Source: Hydrogenophaga sp.
Lineage (GTDB): Bacteria > Pseudomonadota > Gammaproteobacteria > Burkholderiales > Burkholderiaceae_C
DNA length: 64,000 nucleotides
Reading direction: 5' to 3'
Assembly: GCA_011391495.1 (NCBI GenBank)
Contig: JAABQK010000006.1
Span: 54,200 to 118,199 of the forward strand
The notes beneath the pieces were generated by a model. That model saw only the letters and a program-made list of their open reading frames with translations, searched no databases and was not told the origin of the DNA. Of the stretch, positions 1 through 7,773 are shown one piece after another. The translations under genes were made by a program, and so were the position numbers. Numbering within the stretch: the first letter of the stretch is position 1; the number at the start of each line of letters is the position of its first letter.

Positions 1-2
1 CG

Positions 3-2225
3 CGCTTCGATGCCCTGACCCGCAGTGTGCTCGATGCCTTGCCGCCCGGTTTTGTCTCCTTTGTCACGGTGATCGATGCGACGGGCCATGTGGTCTACAA
101 CAGCCTGGGTGTGGAAGATGGCACCTACGTCGGGGACCGCGAGCATTTCAAGGTGCAGCAGTCGGGTGCCGACCATCTGGTGATCGGCAAGCCGGTGGCC
201 TCGCGGCTCAGCAAGGACTGGGTCTTCGTCGTCAGCCGGCCCATCCTGCGCGCGGGCCGCTTCGACGGCACGGTGCACATGCTGGTGTCGTCGGCATTCA
301 TGGCGGGCAAGCTGGCCGCCCTGCAGCTGTCGGAGCAGGACGTGGTGGCCCTGTTCCACCGCGATGGCAGTTTCCTCGCACGCAGCCGCGACAACGCCGA
401 TGCCATGGGCCAGCGCTTGCCGGGGGGCCGGCCATTCCTGGCCGATCCGGCGCTGACCAGCGGCACCTACAAGGTCCAGGGCGCGGTCGACGGCATCGCC
501 CGCACCTACGGCTGGCACCGTTTGCCGGGCACGGGCCTGGTGCTGGCCATCGGCCTGGCCGACGCGTCGGTGCTGGCACCGTTGCAGCCGGCCCTGAAGA
601 GCAGCCAGTTCGTCAACAACACGCTGAGCCTGCTCCTGCTGGCCTCTGGCGGCCTGATCATCTATTTGCAGTGGCGGGTGGCCCGTCACCAGGCGGCGGT
701 GGCGGCGGGCGAGAGCCTGCGCATGCGCCTGTTTGACAGCTCGCCCGTGGCCACGGGCGTGCTCGATCCCGCCAGCGGACGCTTCGTCGATTGCAACGCC
801 GCGGCCGTGCGGCTGTACGGTCTGCCCGACCGGGAGGCGGTGCTCGCCACCCCGCTGGACGCGCTGTCGGCGCCGCAGCAGCGCGACGGGCGTTCCAAAG
901 AGGCCACCATGGCCGAGCGGGGCCTGCAGAGGCTGACCGAGAAGCCCACCCGTTTCGAGTGGCGCCACCAGCGGCCGGATGGCACGCAGTGGGACGCCGA
1001 GGTGCACCTCATGCAGTTCAGCGACGGCGGGCGGACCCTGCTGCAGTTCACCCTGCAAGACATCACCGAGAGCCAGCGCACCCAGGCCGCGCTGGCCGAC
1101 AGCGAGGCCCGCCTGAAGGAGGCGCAGCGGCTGGCGCGCATCGGCAGCTGGGAGAGTGGCCGTGCGGACGGTCGCCTGATCTGGTCGGACGAGGTGTACC
1201 GCATCTTCGAGGTGGATCCGGCGACCTTCGAGCCCACCTACGAACGCTTCCTGCAGCTCGTGCATCCGGACGACCGGGTGCCTCTGGAGCAGGCCTTTCG
1301 GGAGGCGCTCAGGACCCACCAGCCCTACGACATCGTGCACCGGCTGCTGCTGCCCGACGGGCGCCTGAAATACGTCCGCGAGCTGTGCGAGACGGAATAC
1401 GACGGCGACCGCCCGGTGCGCAGCGTCGGCACGGTGCAGGACATCACCGAAGTGCGAACGGCAGAGAACGCGCTGCAGCAGCTCAACGACGAGCTGGAGC
1501 AACGCGTGGCCGAGCGCACGCGCGAACTCGGCGTGCTCAACCGCGAACTGGAGGCGTTCTCCTACAGCGTCTCGCACGACCTGCGCACCCCCCTGCGCAG
1601 CGTGCACGGCTTTGCCAGCCTGCTCGAGGAGGAGTGTGGTTCCCGCCTGACCGAGGGAGGGCGCTCGTACCTGCACCGCATCCAGAGCTCCGCGCGGCGC
1701 ATGGGACAGCTGATCACGGACCTGCTCAACCTGGCGCAGGTGAGCCGCGCCGAACTGCGGCACGAGTCGGTGAACCTGAGCCAGATGGCGCGCGCCATTG
1801 CCAGCGAACTCGATCGCAGCGACCCCGCGCGCACAGTCGAGTGGCACATCGACGAAGGGATGCGGGTGCTGGCCGACCGTGGGCTGATGCGCATCGTGCT
1901 GCAGAACCTGCTGGGCAACGCCTGGAAGTACACCCGCCAGACACCCCGTGCCCAGGTGTGGTTCTCGCCGTCACGCCGGCCGGATGGCGTCCTGGAGTAC
2001 TGCGTGCGGGACAACGGTGCCGGTTTCGACATGACCTACGCCGAGCAGCTGTTCCAGCCCTTCAAGCGCCTGCATGCGCACCACGAGTTCGAAGGCTCGG
2101 GCGTCGGACTCGCCACCGTGCAGCGCCTGATCCAGCGCCACGGCGGGCAGGTGCGCGGCGAGGGCGCGGTGGGGCAGGGCGCGGCCTTCTGCTTCAGCCT
2201 GCCGGCGGACCCGGTGGCAAGCTGA
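3..2225 (+). CDS. Cache/PAS sensor histidine kinase, 5' end cut by window
   Basis: Membrane-bound sensor kinase of a two-component system. The reading frame is open to the window edge, so the true start lies upstream; the first in-window start (GTG at 27) is probably internal. In order I see an extracytoplasmic Cache-like region, one membrane segment near nucleotides 610-675, two PAS domains (about 725-1070 and 1100-1455), a short coiled coil, then the kinase core. The H box (SHDLRTPLRS) has its histidine codon at 1575, the N box reads LLGNAWKYT, and the G boxes are DNGAGF and GSGVGLA. This is the bacteriophytochrome-like kinase subfamily. There is no receiver domain, and no response regulator follows, so the partner is unknown. 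The ligand cannot be deduced. Confidence 0.93.
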   Translation, partial: RFDALTRSVLDALPPGFVSFVTVIDATGHVVYNSLGVEDGTYVGDREHFKVQQSGADHLVIGKPVASRLSKDWVFVVSRPILRAGRFDGTVHMLVSSAFMAGKLAALQLSEQDVVALFHRDGSFLARSRDNADAMGQRLPGGRPFLADPALTSGTYKVQGAVDGIARTYGWHRLPGTGLVLAIGLADASVLAPLQPALKSSQFVNNTLSLLLLASGGLIIYLQWRVARHQAAVAAGESLRMRLFDSSPVATGVLDPASGRFVDCNAAAVRLYGLPDREAVLATPLDALSAPQQRDGRSKEATMAERGLQRLTEKPTRFEWRHQRPDGTQWDAEVHLMQFSDGGRTLLQFTLQDITESQRTQAALADSEARLKEAQRLARIGSWESGRADGRLIWSDEVYRIFEVDPATFEPTYERFLQLVHPDDRVPLEQAFREALRTHQPYDIVHRLLLPDGRLKYVRELCETEYDGDRPVRSVGTVQDITEVRTAENALQQLNDELEQRVAERTRELGVLNRELEAFSYSVSHDLRTPLRSVHGFASLLEEECGSRLTEGGRSYLHRIQSSARRMGQLITDLLNLAQVSRAELRHESVNLSQMARAIASELDRSDPARTVEWHIDEGMRVLADRGLMRIVLQNLLGNAWKYTRQTPRAQVWFSPSRRPDGVLEYCVRDNGAGFDMTYAEQLFQPFKRLHAHHEFEGSGVGLATVQRLIQRHGGQVRGEGAVGQGAAFCFSLPADPVAS

Positions 2226-2339
2226 GCGCCGCGCGCCGCCGCTGAACACGCCCGCCACCCGCCGCTGGCGCGCGGACCCGGAACCCGGCGAAGGCGGTGC
2301 CCTGCCGCAGCAGCGCCAGCACGGTGCCGGCGATGCGGG

Positions 2340-3446
2340 TCATGGCGCGAGCACCTTGAAGATGTCCACGCTGCTGCGCTGGCCGATGGCGCTGCGGTGC
2401 TGCTCCAGCCAGCGCCCGGCCGCCTCGTGGCCCAGGTCGTGAAGTTGCGACAGGAAGGTCCACCGGGTGTCGGTCTTGCTGCCCGCGCCCAGTGCACTGA
2501 GCGAGGCACCGCCGTCGATCAGGTGCACCCGCAGCGCCTGCACGCGCTGGAACAGCGGGTTGCGGTACTGGTGACCGGGTTGGCCCTCGTCTTCGATCAG
2601 CTGCTGGAGCAGCGCAATCGAGCGCATTTCCTTCAGCAGGCTGGCGTTGAAGGTGATCTCGTTGATGCGGTCCAGGATGTCGCTGGCGCGGGTGGGTGTG
2701 GCGGCGGTCTCGATCGGGTTGATCTGCACCAGCAGCAGGTCGTCGGCGCTGCTCTGGGTGACCAGCGGCATGAGCGACGGGTTGCCGGCATAGCCGCCGT
2801 CCCAGTAGGCCTCGCCGTCGATCTCGACCGCCTGGAACAGCAGCGGCAGGCAGGCCGAGGCCAGCACCATGTCGGGCGTGAGCCCGCGCTGGTCGAACAC
2901 GTGCAGCGCGCCGGTGCGTACCTGGGTGGCGGCGATGAAGAGCCGCGTTTTGTGGCAGCGGCAGACGCGCTCGAAGTCCACCGTGTCCACCAGGATGTCG
3001 CGCAGGGGGTTCAGGTTGAGCGGATTGAGCTGGTAGGGCGACAGCTGGCTGCCCAGCGCGCTGGCCGCCTGTTGCCAGGGTTCGAGCCAGGGGGTCATCC
3101 ACGCGGTGGCGGGGCCCCACAGGGCGCCCAGCGGGCTGCGCTCGATCGGGTGAAACGGCGAGAGCTCGGCGACGCGGGTCCAGAAGCGGCGCAGCACGCG
3201 CTGCGCGCCTTCGCGCCCGCCGTCCATCAGCCCCGCCGCCAGCGCCACCGCGTTCATGGCGCCGGCGCTGGTGCCGCTGATGGCGGCGATCTCCAGCGTC
3301 TCGTCCTCCAGCAGGCGGTCGAGCACGCCCCAGGTGAAGGCGCCGTGCGAGCCACCGCCCTGCAGCGCGAGGTCGATGGCCTGGCGGCGGGGCGGCTTCG
3401 CGGCGGGGCCGGAAGCGGTGGGGCGCGTAGGGTTCATGCGTGCCAT
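2340..3446 (-). CDS. patatin-like phospholipase family protein
   Basis: Predicted serine lipid acyl hydrolase, 368 residues. The oxyanion-hole glycine run (LQGGGSHGAF) is at residues 29-37, the nucleophile elbow GTSAG has its serine near residue 60, and the catalytic aspartate sits in the WDGGY motif near residue 213, so the Ser-Asp dyad of patatins is complete. There is no signal peptide, which points to a cytoplasmic or membrane-associated enzyme. An alpha/beta hydrolase gene lies 35 bp upstream on the same strand and the two may be co-transcribed. The substrate is unknown; related bacterial proteins act on phospholipids or, in some PHB producers, on granules. Confidence 0.9.
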   Translation of the reverse strand: MARMNPTRPTASGPAAKPPRRQAIDLALQGGGSHGAFTWGVLDRLLEDETLEIAAISGTSAGAMNAVALAAGLMDGGREGAQRVLRRFWTRVAELSPFHPIERSPLGALWGPATAWMTPWLEPWQQAASALGSQLSPYQLNPLNLNPLRDILVDTVDFERVCRCHKTRLFIAATQVRTGALHVFDQRGLTPDMVLASACLPLLFQAVEIDGEAYWDGGYAGNPSLMPLVTQSSADDLLLVQINPIETAATPTRASDILDRINEITFNASLLKEMRSIALLQQLIEDEGQPGHQYRNPLFQRVQALRVHLIDGGASLSALGAGSKTDTRWTFLSQLHDLGHEAAGRWLEQHRSAIGQRSSVDIFKVLAP

Positions 3447-3481
3447 TGTCCGGCAGCAGGGTGCTTCGCTGGGCAGCGCGC

Positions 3482-4372
3482 TCAGCTGGCCGCCGTGATC
3501 CTGCGATCGAGTGCCCGCGCCAGGAAGTCCAGCACCGCCTGTTCAACCTGCCCGGGTTCGGCAAATGCCTCGTGCGTGCCGTCCAGCGCCAGCAGCGTGG
3601 CGCGTGCGGGGCCCTGGTGGTGCATGAGCTGGTGTGCGTCATCCAGCGGTACGGTGTTGTCCTGCCGGCCGTGCAGCAGCAGCACCGGGCACAAGGCCTG
3701 GCCCAGCGTGGCGATCGGCGCGATGCGGTCGAAGCGTGCACCGATCACCCACTCGATGTAGCGGTTCACCAGCCAGCCCAGTGGCCAGTACGGCACGCGG
3801 TAGGCCGCCAGCCAGCGCCGCATCACGTGTTCCGGGTGGGCAAAGGCCGAGACGCTGACCGCTGCGGCGAGCCCGGACCGGCGCGAGGCCACCAGCAACA
3901 CCGCTGCCGCGCCCACCGAGTGGCCGAGGGCGGCGATGCGTTGAGGGTCCACGCCGTGCTGCCCGGCCAGCCAGTCGAGCGCGGCGTCCAGGTCTTCGGC
4001 GAAGCGGGGCAGGGAGCTGTGCCCGGCCCGGTCGCTCCGGCCGTGGTTGCGCGATTCGGGCAGCAGCACCGCGTAACCCGCGGCGTGCAGTGCCTGCGCA
4101 GCGGGCAGGAGGGTGCTGGCGTTGCCGCCCCAGCCGTGCAGCAGCACCACGGCGGGTGCCGGCCCCTGTGCGGTGCTCGGGACGTACCAGGCGAACAGGC
4201 GCGCGCCCTGGGCGGCGGGCAGCCAGACCTCGCGCGCGTTCAGGCCCAGATCGTCCGGGGTCGGACCATCGGTGCTGGCGGGTGGTGCCAGGCCGCGGTG
4301 CAGCACATGGCGCGCGCCGGACAGGCCGGCCCCCAGACCGAGGCCGGTGAGCAGGAGGGTAAGAGCGCTCAT
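3482..4372 (-). CDS. alpha/beta hydrolase fold protein
   Basis: Serine hydrolase of 296 residues. The N-terminus has a short hydrophobic stretch (LTLLLTGLGLGAG) that may be a membrane anchor. The oxyanion-loop motif LLHGWGG is near residues 77-83, the nucleophile elbow GHSVG has Ser near 152, an acidic residue lies in LLHGRQDNTVP, and the catalytic histidine is in DGTHEAF near the C-terminus, so the triad looks complete. The frame stays open far upstream, but the ATG at 4372 is chosen because the upstream part overlaps the divergent transporter gene and has no homology-like character. It is followed 35 bp later by the patatin gene. Substrate unknown. Confidence 0.85.
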   Translation of the reverse strand: MSALTLLLTGLGLGAGLSGARHVLHRGLAPPASTDGPTPDDLGLNAREVWLPAAQGARLFAWYVPSTAQGPAPAVVLLHGWGGNASTLLPAAQALHAAGYAVLLPESRNHGRSDRAGHSSLPRFAEDLDAALDWLAGQHGVDPQRIAALGHSVGAAAVLLVASRRSGLAAAVSVSAFAHPEHVMRRWLAAYRVPYWPLGWLVNRYIEWVIGARFDRIAPIATLGQALCPVLLLHGRQDNTVPLDDAHQLMHHQGPARATLLALDGTHEAFAEPGQVEQAVLDFLARALDRRITAAS

Positions 4373-4456
4373 GGGAGACGCCGGAACGTGAAGGCCGCTG
4401 GCATGGGCAGGTGCATTCAGATGGATGGGGGTGGGAAGGGTATCCGGGTACGCCGG

Positions 4457-4518
4457 TTGAGCGCGCTGGCTGCAGATGGATAGATATACTAGTAAGAGTA
4501 TTTCACGGGAGACCCCAT
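4457..4518 (+). promoter_or_regulatory. putative promoter/operator and RBS of the sulfur cassette
   Basis: The 148-bp divergent gap before the transporter genes is locally AT-rich. It holds TTGAGC (4457-4462), 18 bp, then TAGATA (4481-4486), with an alternative -10 TATACT at 4485-4490. An inverted repeat ATACT-N6-AGTAT spans 4486-4501 and includes the 8-bp palindrome TACTAGTA. A GGGAG ribosome binding site precedes the ATG at 4521. The palindrome overlapping the -10 region would suit a repressor, but no regulator gene is adjacent. The promoter assignment is inference. Confidence 0.35.
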
Positions 4519-4520
4519 CC

Positions 4521-5057
4521 ATGTCTGTTTCCGCGACGACGGCCGCCGGCCGCCCTGTCAGACCTTTCTGGAATCCGCTGCTGGCCGGCACCGTGCTGGG
4601 CTTGGTATTGCTGCTCACCTTCGTCTGGACTGGCCACGGCCTGGGCGCCACCGGCGCCTCCACCCGCCTCACCGCCTGGCTCGGCCATGAGATCGCGCCC
4701 GCGGCCACGCAGGCCAACGAATACCTCGGCGCCATGGTGGAAGACGGTGCGAACCCGCTGCCGTCGTGGATCAGCTGGCAGGTGATCGGTGTGGCCATGG
4801 GCGCGCTGGTGGCGGCTTTCATGGGCGGGCGCCTGCGTGTGCAGCTCGACGGTGCGAAGAGCGTCGGCACCGGCAAGCGCATCGCCACCGCACTCATTGG
4901 CGGGTTGCTCTCGGGCTTTGGCGCCCGCGTGGCGGCCGGTTGCACCAGTGGCCTGGGCCTCTCGGGCGCGGCCACGCTGGGCATCGCGGCCTTCGTGTTC
5001 CTGGCGACCTTCTTCGCTTCGGGCCTCATGGTCCACCGCATCATCAAGGGGCTCTGA
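4521..5057 (+). CDS. YeeE/YedE-family thiosulfate/sulfur transporter, first half
   Basis: Inner-membrane protein of 178 residues with about four hydrophobic segments. It matches one half of the YeeE/YedE (TsuA-like) fold: the conserved cysteine motif AAGCTSG (Cys near 141) is followed by a glycine-rich helix. In full-length YeeE proteins paired cysteines of this kind relay thiosulfate across the membrane. Here the second cysteine motif is on the next gene, 1 bp downstream, so the two products probably form a heteromer. The start at 4521 is favoured over an in-frame ATG at 4476 because a GGGAG site lies just upstream of it. The exact substrate (thiosulfate, sulfite or a persulfide) is not determined. 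Confidence 0.85.
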   Translation: MSVSATTAAGRPVRPFWNPLLAGTVLGLVLLLTFVWTGHGLGATGASTRLTAWLGHEIAPAATQANEYLGAMVEDGANPLPSWISWQVIGVAMGALVAAFMGGRLRVQLDGAKSVGTGKRIATALIGGLLSGFGARVAAGCTSGLGLSGAATLGIAAFVFLATFFASGLMVHRIIKGL

Positions 5058-5058
5058 C

Positions 5059-5673
5059 ATGACCTTTCCCATGAACGACGCCGGCATGCTTTCCGGCCTG
5101 GTCTGTGGTTTCCTCTTTGGCTTCGTGCTGGAGAACGCCGGTTTCGGCAGCCCTGCCAAGCTCACCGCCCAGTTCAGCCTGCGCGACTGGTCGGTCTTCA
5201 AGGTCATGTTCACCGCCATCGTGGTGGCCGCCACCGGCCTGTATGGGTTTGAGCTGCTGGGCTGGGTGTCGGTGGACGCTTTGTTCGTGCCGACCTCGCT
5301 GGTCATGGCCTCGGCCATCGGCGGCCTGCTGGTGGGTGGCGGTTTTGCCATCGGTGGCTATTGCCCGGGCACCTCGGTGGTGGGTGTGTTTTCGGGCCGG
5401 CTCGACGCGCTGGTCTTCATCGTTGGCTTGGTGCTGGGCACCTTCGTGTTCGCCGGCCTGTACGGCCCGGCCATCGAATCGGTGATGGCGATGTGGGAGG
5501 TCGAGACCGGTGACACGCTGATGGACGCCTACGACATCCCGCAGCTCGCCCTGATCGTCCTGCTGTTTGCCGCCCTGATCGGCGTGTTCTACGCCGGGTC
5601 GTGGTTCGAGCGCCGTGGCCGCGGCCCGGTGAGCGCCGACGAGGCGGTGGCCGGTTCCGGCAGCGCCAGTTGA
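5059..5673 (+). CDS. YeeE/YedE-family sulfur transporter, second half (DUF6691-like)
   Basis: Inner-membrane protein of 204 residues with about five to six hydrophobic segments. It carries the second signature cysteine in GGYCPGTS (Cys near 102), which complements the AAGCTSG half encoded directly upstream. The start ATG at 5059 lies one base after the upstream stop, so translational coupling is likely. The C-terminus is a short charged tail. The split arrangement, one motif per polypeptide, is known for two-gene YeeE systems in Proteobacteria; pairing of these two products is inferred from adjacency and complementary motifs. Confidence 0.85.
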   Translation: MTFPMNDAGMLSGLVCGFLFGFVLENAGFGSPAKLTAQFSLRDWSVFKVMFTAIVVAATGLYGFELLGWVSVDALFVPTSLVMASAIGGLLVGGGFAIGGYCPGTSVVGVFSGRLDALVFIVGLVLGTFVFAGLYGPAIESVMAMWEVETGDTLMDAYDIPQLALIVLLFAALIGVFYAGSWFERRGRGPVSADEAVAGSGSAS

Positions 5674-5716
5674 TCCCCCTTTCCTTTTGTTTATCTCCCA
5701 ACCTGGAGTCCTTCGC

Positions 5717-5968
5717 ATGGCCAAAAAATCCGCCTCTTCCCTCGCCCAGACCCTGTCGGCCCTGATGGTGGCCAGCGCCCTCGTGGCCCCCGCCGCTTCG
5801 GCCGTGGCCGCCACCCCGGCCGCCACCACCACCGCCGGCACGTCCACCCAGGCCACCAACCCGTGCGGACCGGCCAACCCCTGCGGCCCGGCCAAGAAGA
5901 AAAAGAAGAAAGCCGCCGACGGCGCGAACCCCTGCGCCCCGGCCAACCCCTGCGCACCCAAGAAGTGA
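5717..5968 (+). CDS. small exported protein with NPC(G/A)PA repeats
   Basis: Peptide of 83 residues. An N-terminal Lys-rich stretch and an Ala-rich hydrophobic core followed by SAVAA form a likely Sec signal. The rest is low-complexity Ala/Thr, then the repeat pair NPCGPA-NPCGPA, a run of six lysines, and a second pair NPCAPA-NPCAPK at the C-terminus. All four cysteines are in the repeats. The start ATG at 5717 has GGAG upstream; an upstream in-frame TTG is less likely. It lies between the split transporter and the rhodanese, so a role in carrying or binding reduced sulfur or metal in the periplasm is possible, but I know of no characterised homologue. Confidence 0.75.
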   Translation: MAKKSASSLAQTLSALMVASALVAPAASAVAATPAATTTAGTSTQATNPCGPANPCGPAKKKKKKAADGANPCAPANPCAPKK

Positions 5969-5969
5969 C

Positions 5970-6584
5970 GTGATGCCGCTGGGCGCAGACACCCGGCTCG
6001 CCAGCGCGCAGACCGCGCTGGCCGTGCCGCTGCGTTACGCCCAGGCCGGCACCAGCCTGGCGCACGCCGCGCTGGCCGGTGCGCGCCACTTTGAAGAGCT
6101 GCGCCACTACCCCGGGAACGATGTGGTGGACGTCGAAACGGGCACGCGCTTTTATTACCACGCGCACCGCCACGGCGTGCCCGAGCACGGGCACTTCCAC
6201 CTGTTCGTGCACGGCCCCAAGGCGGGTGATTTCATGCACCTGGCCGCGCTCTCGCTCGACCACCACGGCCAGCCGATGCGCTGGTTCAGCACCAACCGCT
6301 GGGTGACCGCCGGGTGCTGGCGCCCGGCGGGCGAGATGCGGGCCGCGCTGCGACGCTTCGAGGTCCGCACCCACGGGCGCCTGGCGCCGGTGGCGAACTG
6401 GCTCACCGCGATGGTGCGGCTGTTCAACGCGGAGCTGGCCGATCTGCTGCGCGAGCGCGACGCGCTGATGGCGCCGCGCTTCCAGCGCGACGGCCGCGAG
6501 GTGGTGCTGGAAGACCGGCGCCTGGATGTGCTGAACGAGCGCCCGGCCCTGCTGGCGCCCCAGATCCGGCAGCTGGGTCTTTGA
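5970..6584 (+). CDS. conserved hypothetical His-rich protein (possibly DUF6969-like)
   Basis: Protein of about 204 residues with no signal peptide or membrane span. The central region (residues about 40-100) is rich in histidine and aromatic residues: FYYHAHRHG, PEHGHFHLFVHG and LDHHGQP. These could be a metal site. The C-terminal half is charged and helical. It begins 1-4 bp after the stop of the NPC-repeat gene (GTG at 5970 or ATG at 5973) and is 30 bp before the rhodanese gene, so it is part of the sulfur operon. The DUF6969 link is from memory and uncertain. Function unknown; action on a sulfur compound or on the peptide is only a guess from position. Confidence 0.7.
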   Translation: MMPLGADTRLASAQTALAVPLRYAQAGTSLAHAALAGARHFEELRHYPGNDVVDVETGTRFYYHAHRHGVPEHGHFHLFVHGPKAGDFMHLAALSLDHHGQPMRWFSTNRWVTAGCWRPAGEMRAALRRFEVRTHGRLAPVANWLTAMVRLFNAELADLLRERDALMAPRFQRDGREVVLEDRRLDVLNERPALLAPQIRQLGL

Positions 6585-6614
6585 ATCGATTTTTTTCAAC
6601 CTGAGGAGCAACCC

Positions 6615-7598
6615 ATGAAGATGTGGAAACAAGTGGCCGTGGCCACCCTGGCCTGGGGCTTTGTCGCCACGGCCGCCCTGGCCCAGAGCCTGCCCGGCCC
6701 GGTGGTCGACGTGAACTGGCTCGCCGCCAACCTGGACAAGGTGCAGGTGCTGGACCTGCGCGGCAGTGCCAAGTCCTTCACCGCCGACCCCGAGATCGCC
6801 GAGGTCAAGGGCAAGAAGGTGGCCGAAGAGGTCGGCGGCCACATCGCCGGTTCGCGCCTGATGGAGTTCAAGACCATCCGCGTCGAGCGTGAGATCAACG
6901 GCACCAAGGTCAAGTACATGGTGCCCGAGCGCGCCGCCTTCGAGAAGATGGTGCAGGACGCTGGCATCGACAGCGGCAAGCCGATCGTGATCGTGCCGGT
7001 GGGCATGGAGCTGGCCGACGTGAACGACGGCATGCGCCTGTACTGGCAGTTCAAGCTGTACGGTGAAGACAACGTGGCCATGCTCGACGGCGGCATGGCC
7101 GCCTGGCTGCAGGACGGCAAGCCCTTCGTGAAGGACGCGCTGGTGGCCAAGGCCGGCAACTGGAAGTCGGCCGCCGACCGCACCGCGCAGCTGTTCGCCG
7201 ATTCCAATGAAGTGGCCAGCATCGTCGAGAAAAAGAACGCCCAGCTGATCGATGGCCGCGACCTGCCGCAATACCACGGCATGGTCAAGCGCGACTACGT
7301 GTTTGCCTACGGCCACATCGACACCGCCAAGCCGCTGTCTCCCGACACCACCTTCAAGAAGGACGGTGGCGCAATCAAGCTGCTGCCCGCCAACACCTAC
7401 CGCGCCGTGCTCAAGGCCCAGGGCATCGACCCGGCCGCGCCGAGCGTGGTGTACTGCAACAGCGGCGCGCAGTCGAGCCTGCCGTGGTTCATCCTGTCGG
7501 AAGTGCTGGGCAACAAGGGTGCCAAGCAGTTCGACGGCTCGCTGCACCAGTGGACGCTGGAGAAGCGCCCGCTGGTCGGCGCGGTGCCGCTGAGCTGA
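6615..7598 (+). CDS. exported two-domain rhodanese (thiosulfate sulfurtransferase family)
   Basis: Sulfurtransferase of 327 residues with a clear Sec signal (hydrophobic core then AALAQ near residue 24), so it should act in the periplasm. Two rhodanese-like domains are visible. The N-terminal one (about 30-165) lacks a catalytic cysteine (IVIVPVGMELADV); the C-terminal one (about 190-325) has the active loop CNSGAQSS with Cys near 281. A GAGGAG-like site precedes the ATG. As last gene of the cassette it would transfer sulfane sulfur outside the cytoplasm, perhaps handing sulfur to or from the split YeeE transporter. The donor and acceptor are inferred, not shown. Confidence 0.9.
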   Translation: MKMWKQVAVATLAWGFVATAALAQSLPGPVVDVNWLAANLDKVQVLDLRGSAKSFTADPEIAEVKGKKVAEEVGGHIAGSRLMEFKTIRVEREINGTKVKYMVPERAAFEKMVQDAGIDSGKPIVIVPVGMELADVNDGMRLYWQFKLYGEDNVAMLDGGMAAWLQDGKPFVKDALVAKAGNWKSAADRTAQLFADSNEVASIVEKKNAQLIDGRDLPQYHGMVKRDYVFAYGHIDTAKPLSPDTTFKKDGGAIKLLPANTYRAVLKAQGIDPAAPSVVYCNSGAQSSLPWFILSEVLGNKGAKQFDGSLHQWTLEKRPLVGAVPLS

Positions 7599-7623
7599 TC
7601 GCCCGCAGCGTCCCGAAACCGGA

Positions 7624-7656
7624 AGGCCCGTGTCGTGAGACCGGGCCTTTTTTGTT
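7624..7656 (+). terminator. rho-independent terminator after the rhodanese gene
   Basis: A perfect 7-bp stem, AGGCCCG (7624-7630) with CGGGCCT (7642-7648), encloses an 11-base loop and runs into a T tract (TTTTTTGTT). It lies 26 bp after the rhodanese stop and would close the sulfur operon. No gene lies between it and the convergent antiporter gene. Confidence 0.9.
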
Positions 7657-7773
7657 GGGCGCTGCTCAGGGCGTGAACGGGAGCTCTGTGTTGAAGCGTC
7701 TGCCCGGGTGTGGCGGGGTGGGGTCGTGCGGCGGCTGCGGGGCTCGCTTTGTGCGCCGGTGACCCCGGAGGCA

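Noticed and set aside
2194..2343. Short minus-strand frame overlapping the sensor kinase 3' end
   Set aside because: No ribosome site, and it overlaps a confident coding sequence; its translation is low complexity.
5717..5968. NPC-repeat peptide as a copper bufferin or methanobactin-like RiPP precursor
   Set aside because: No DUF692/MbnB-type or DUF2063-type modification gene is adjacent, and the cysteine pattern is not that of DUF2282 precursors.
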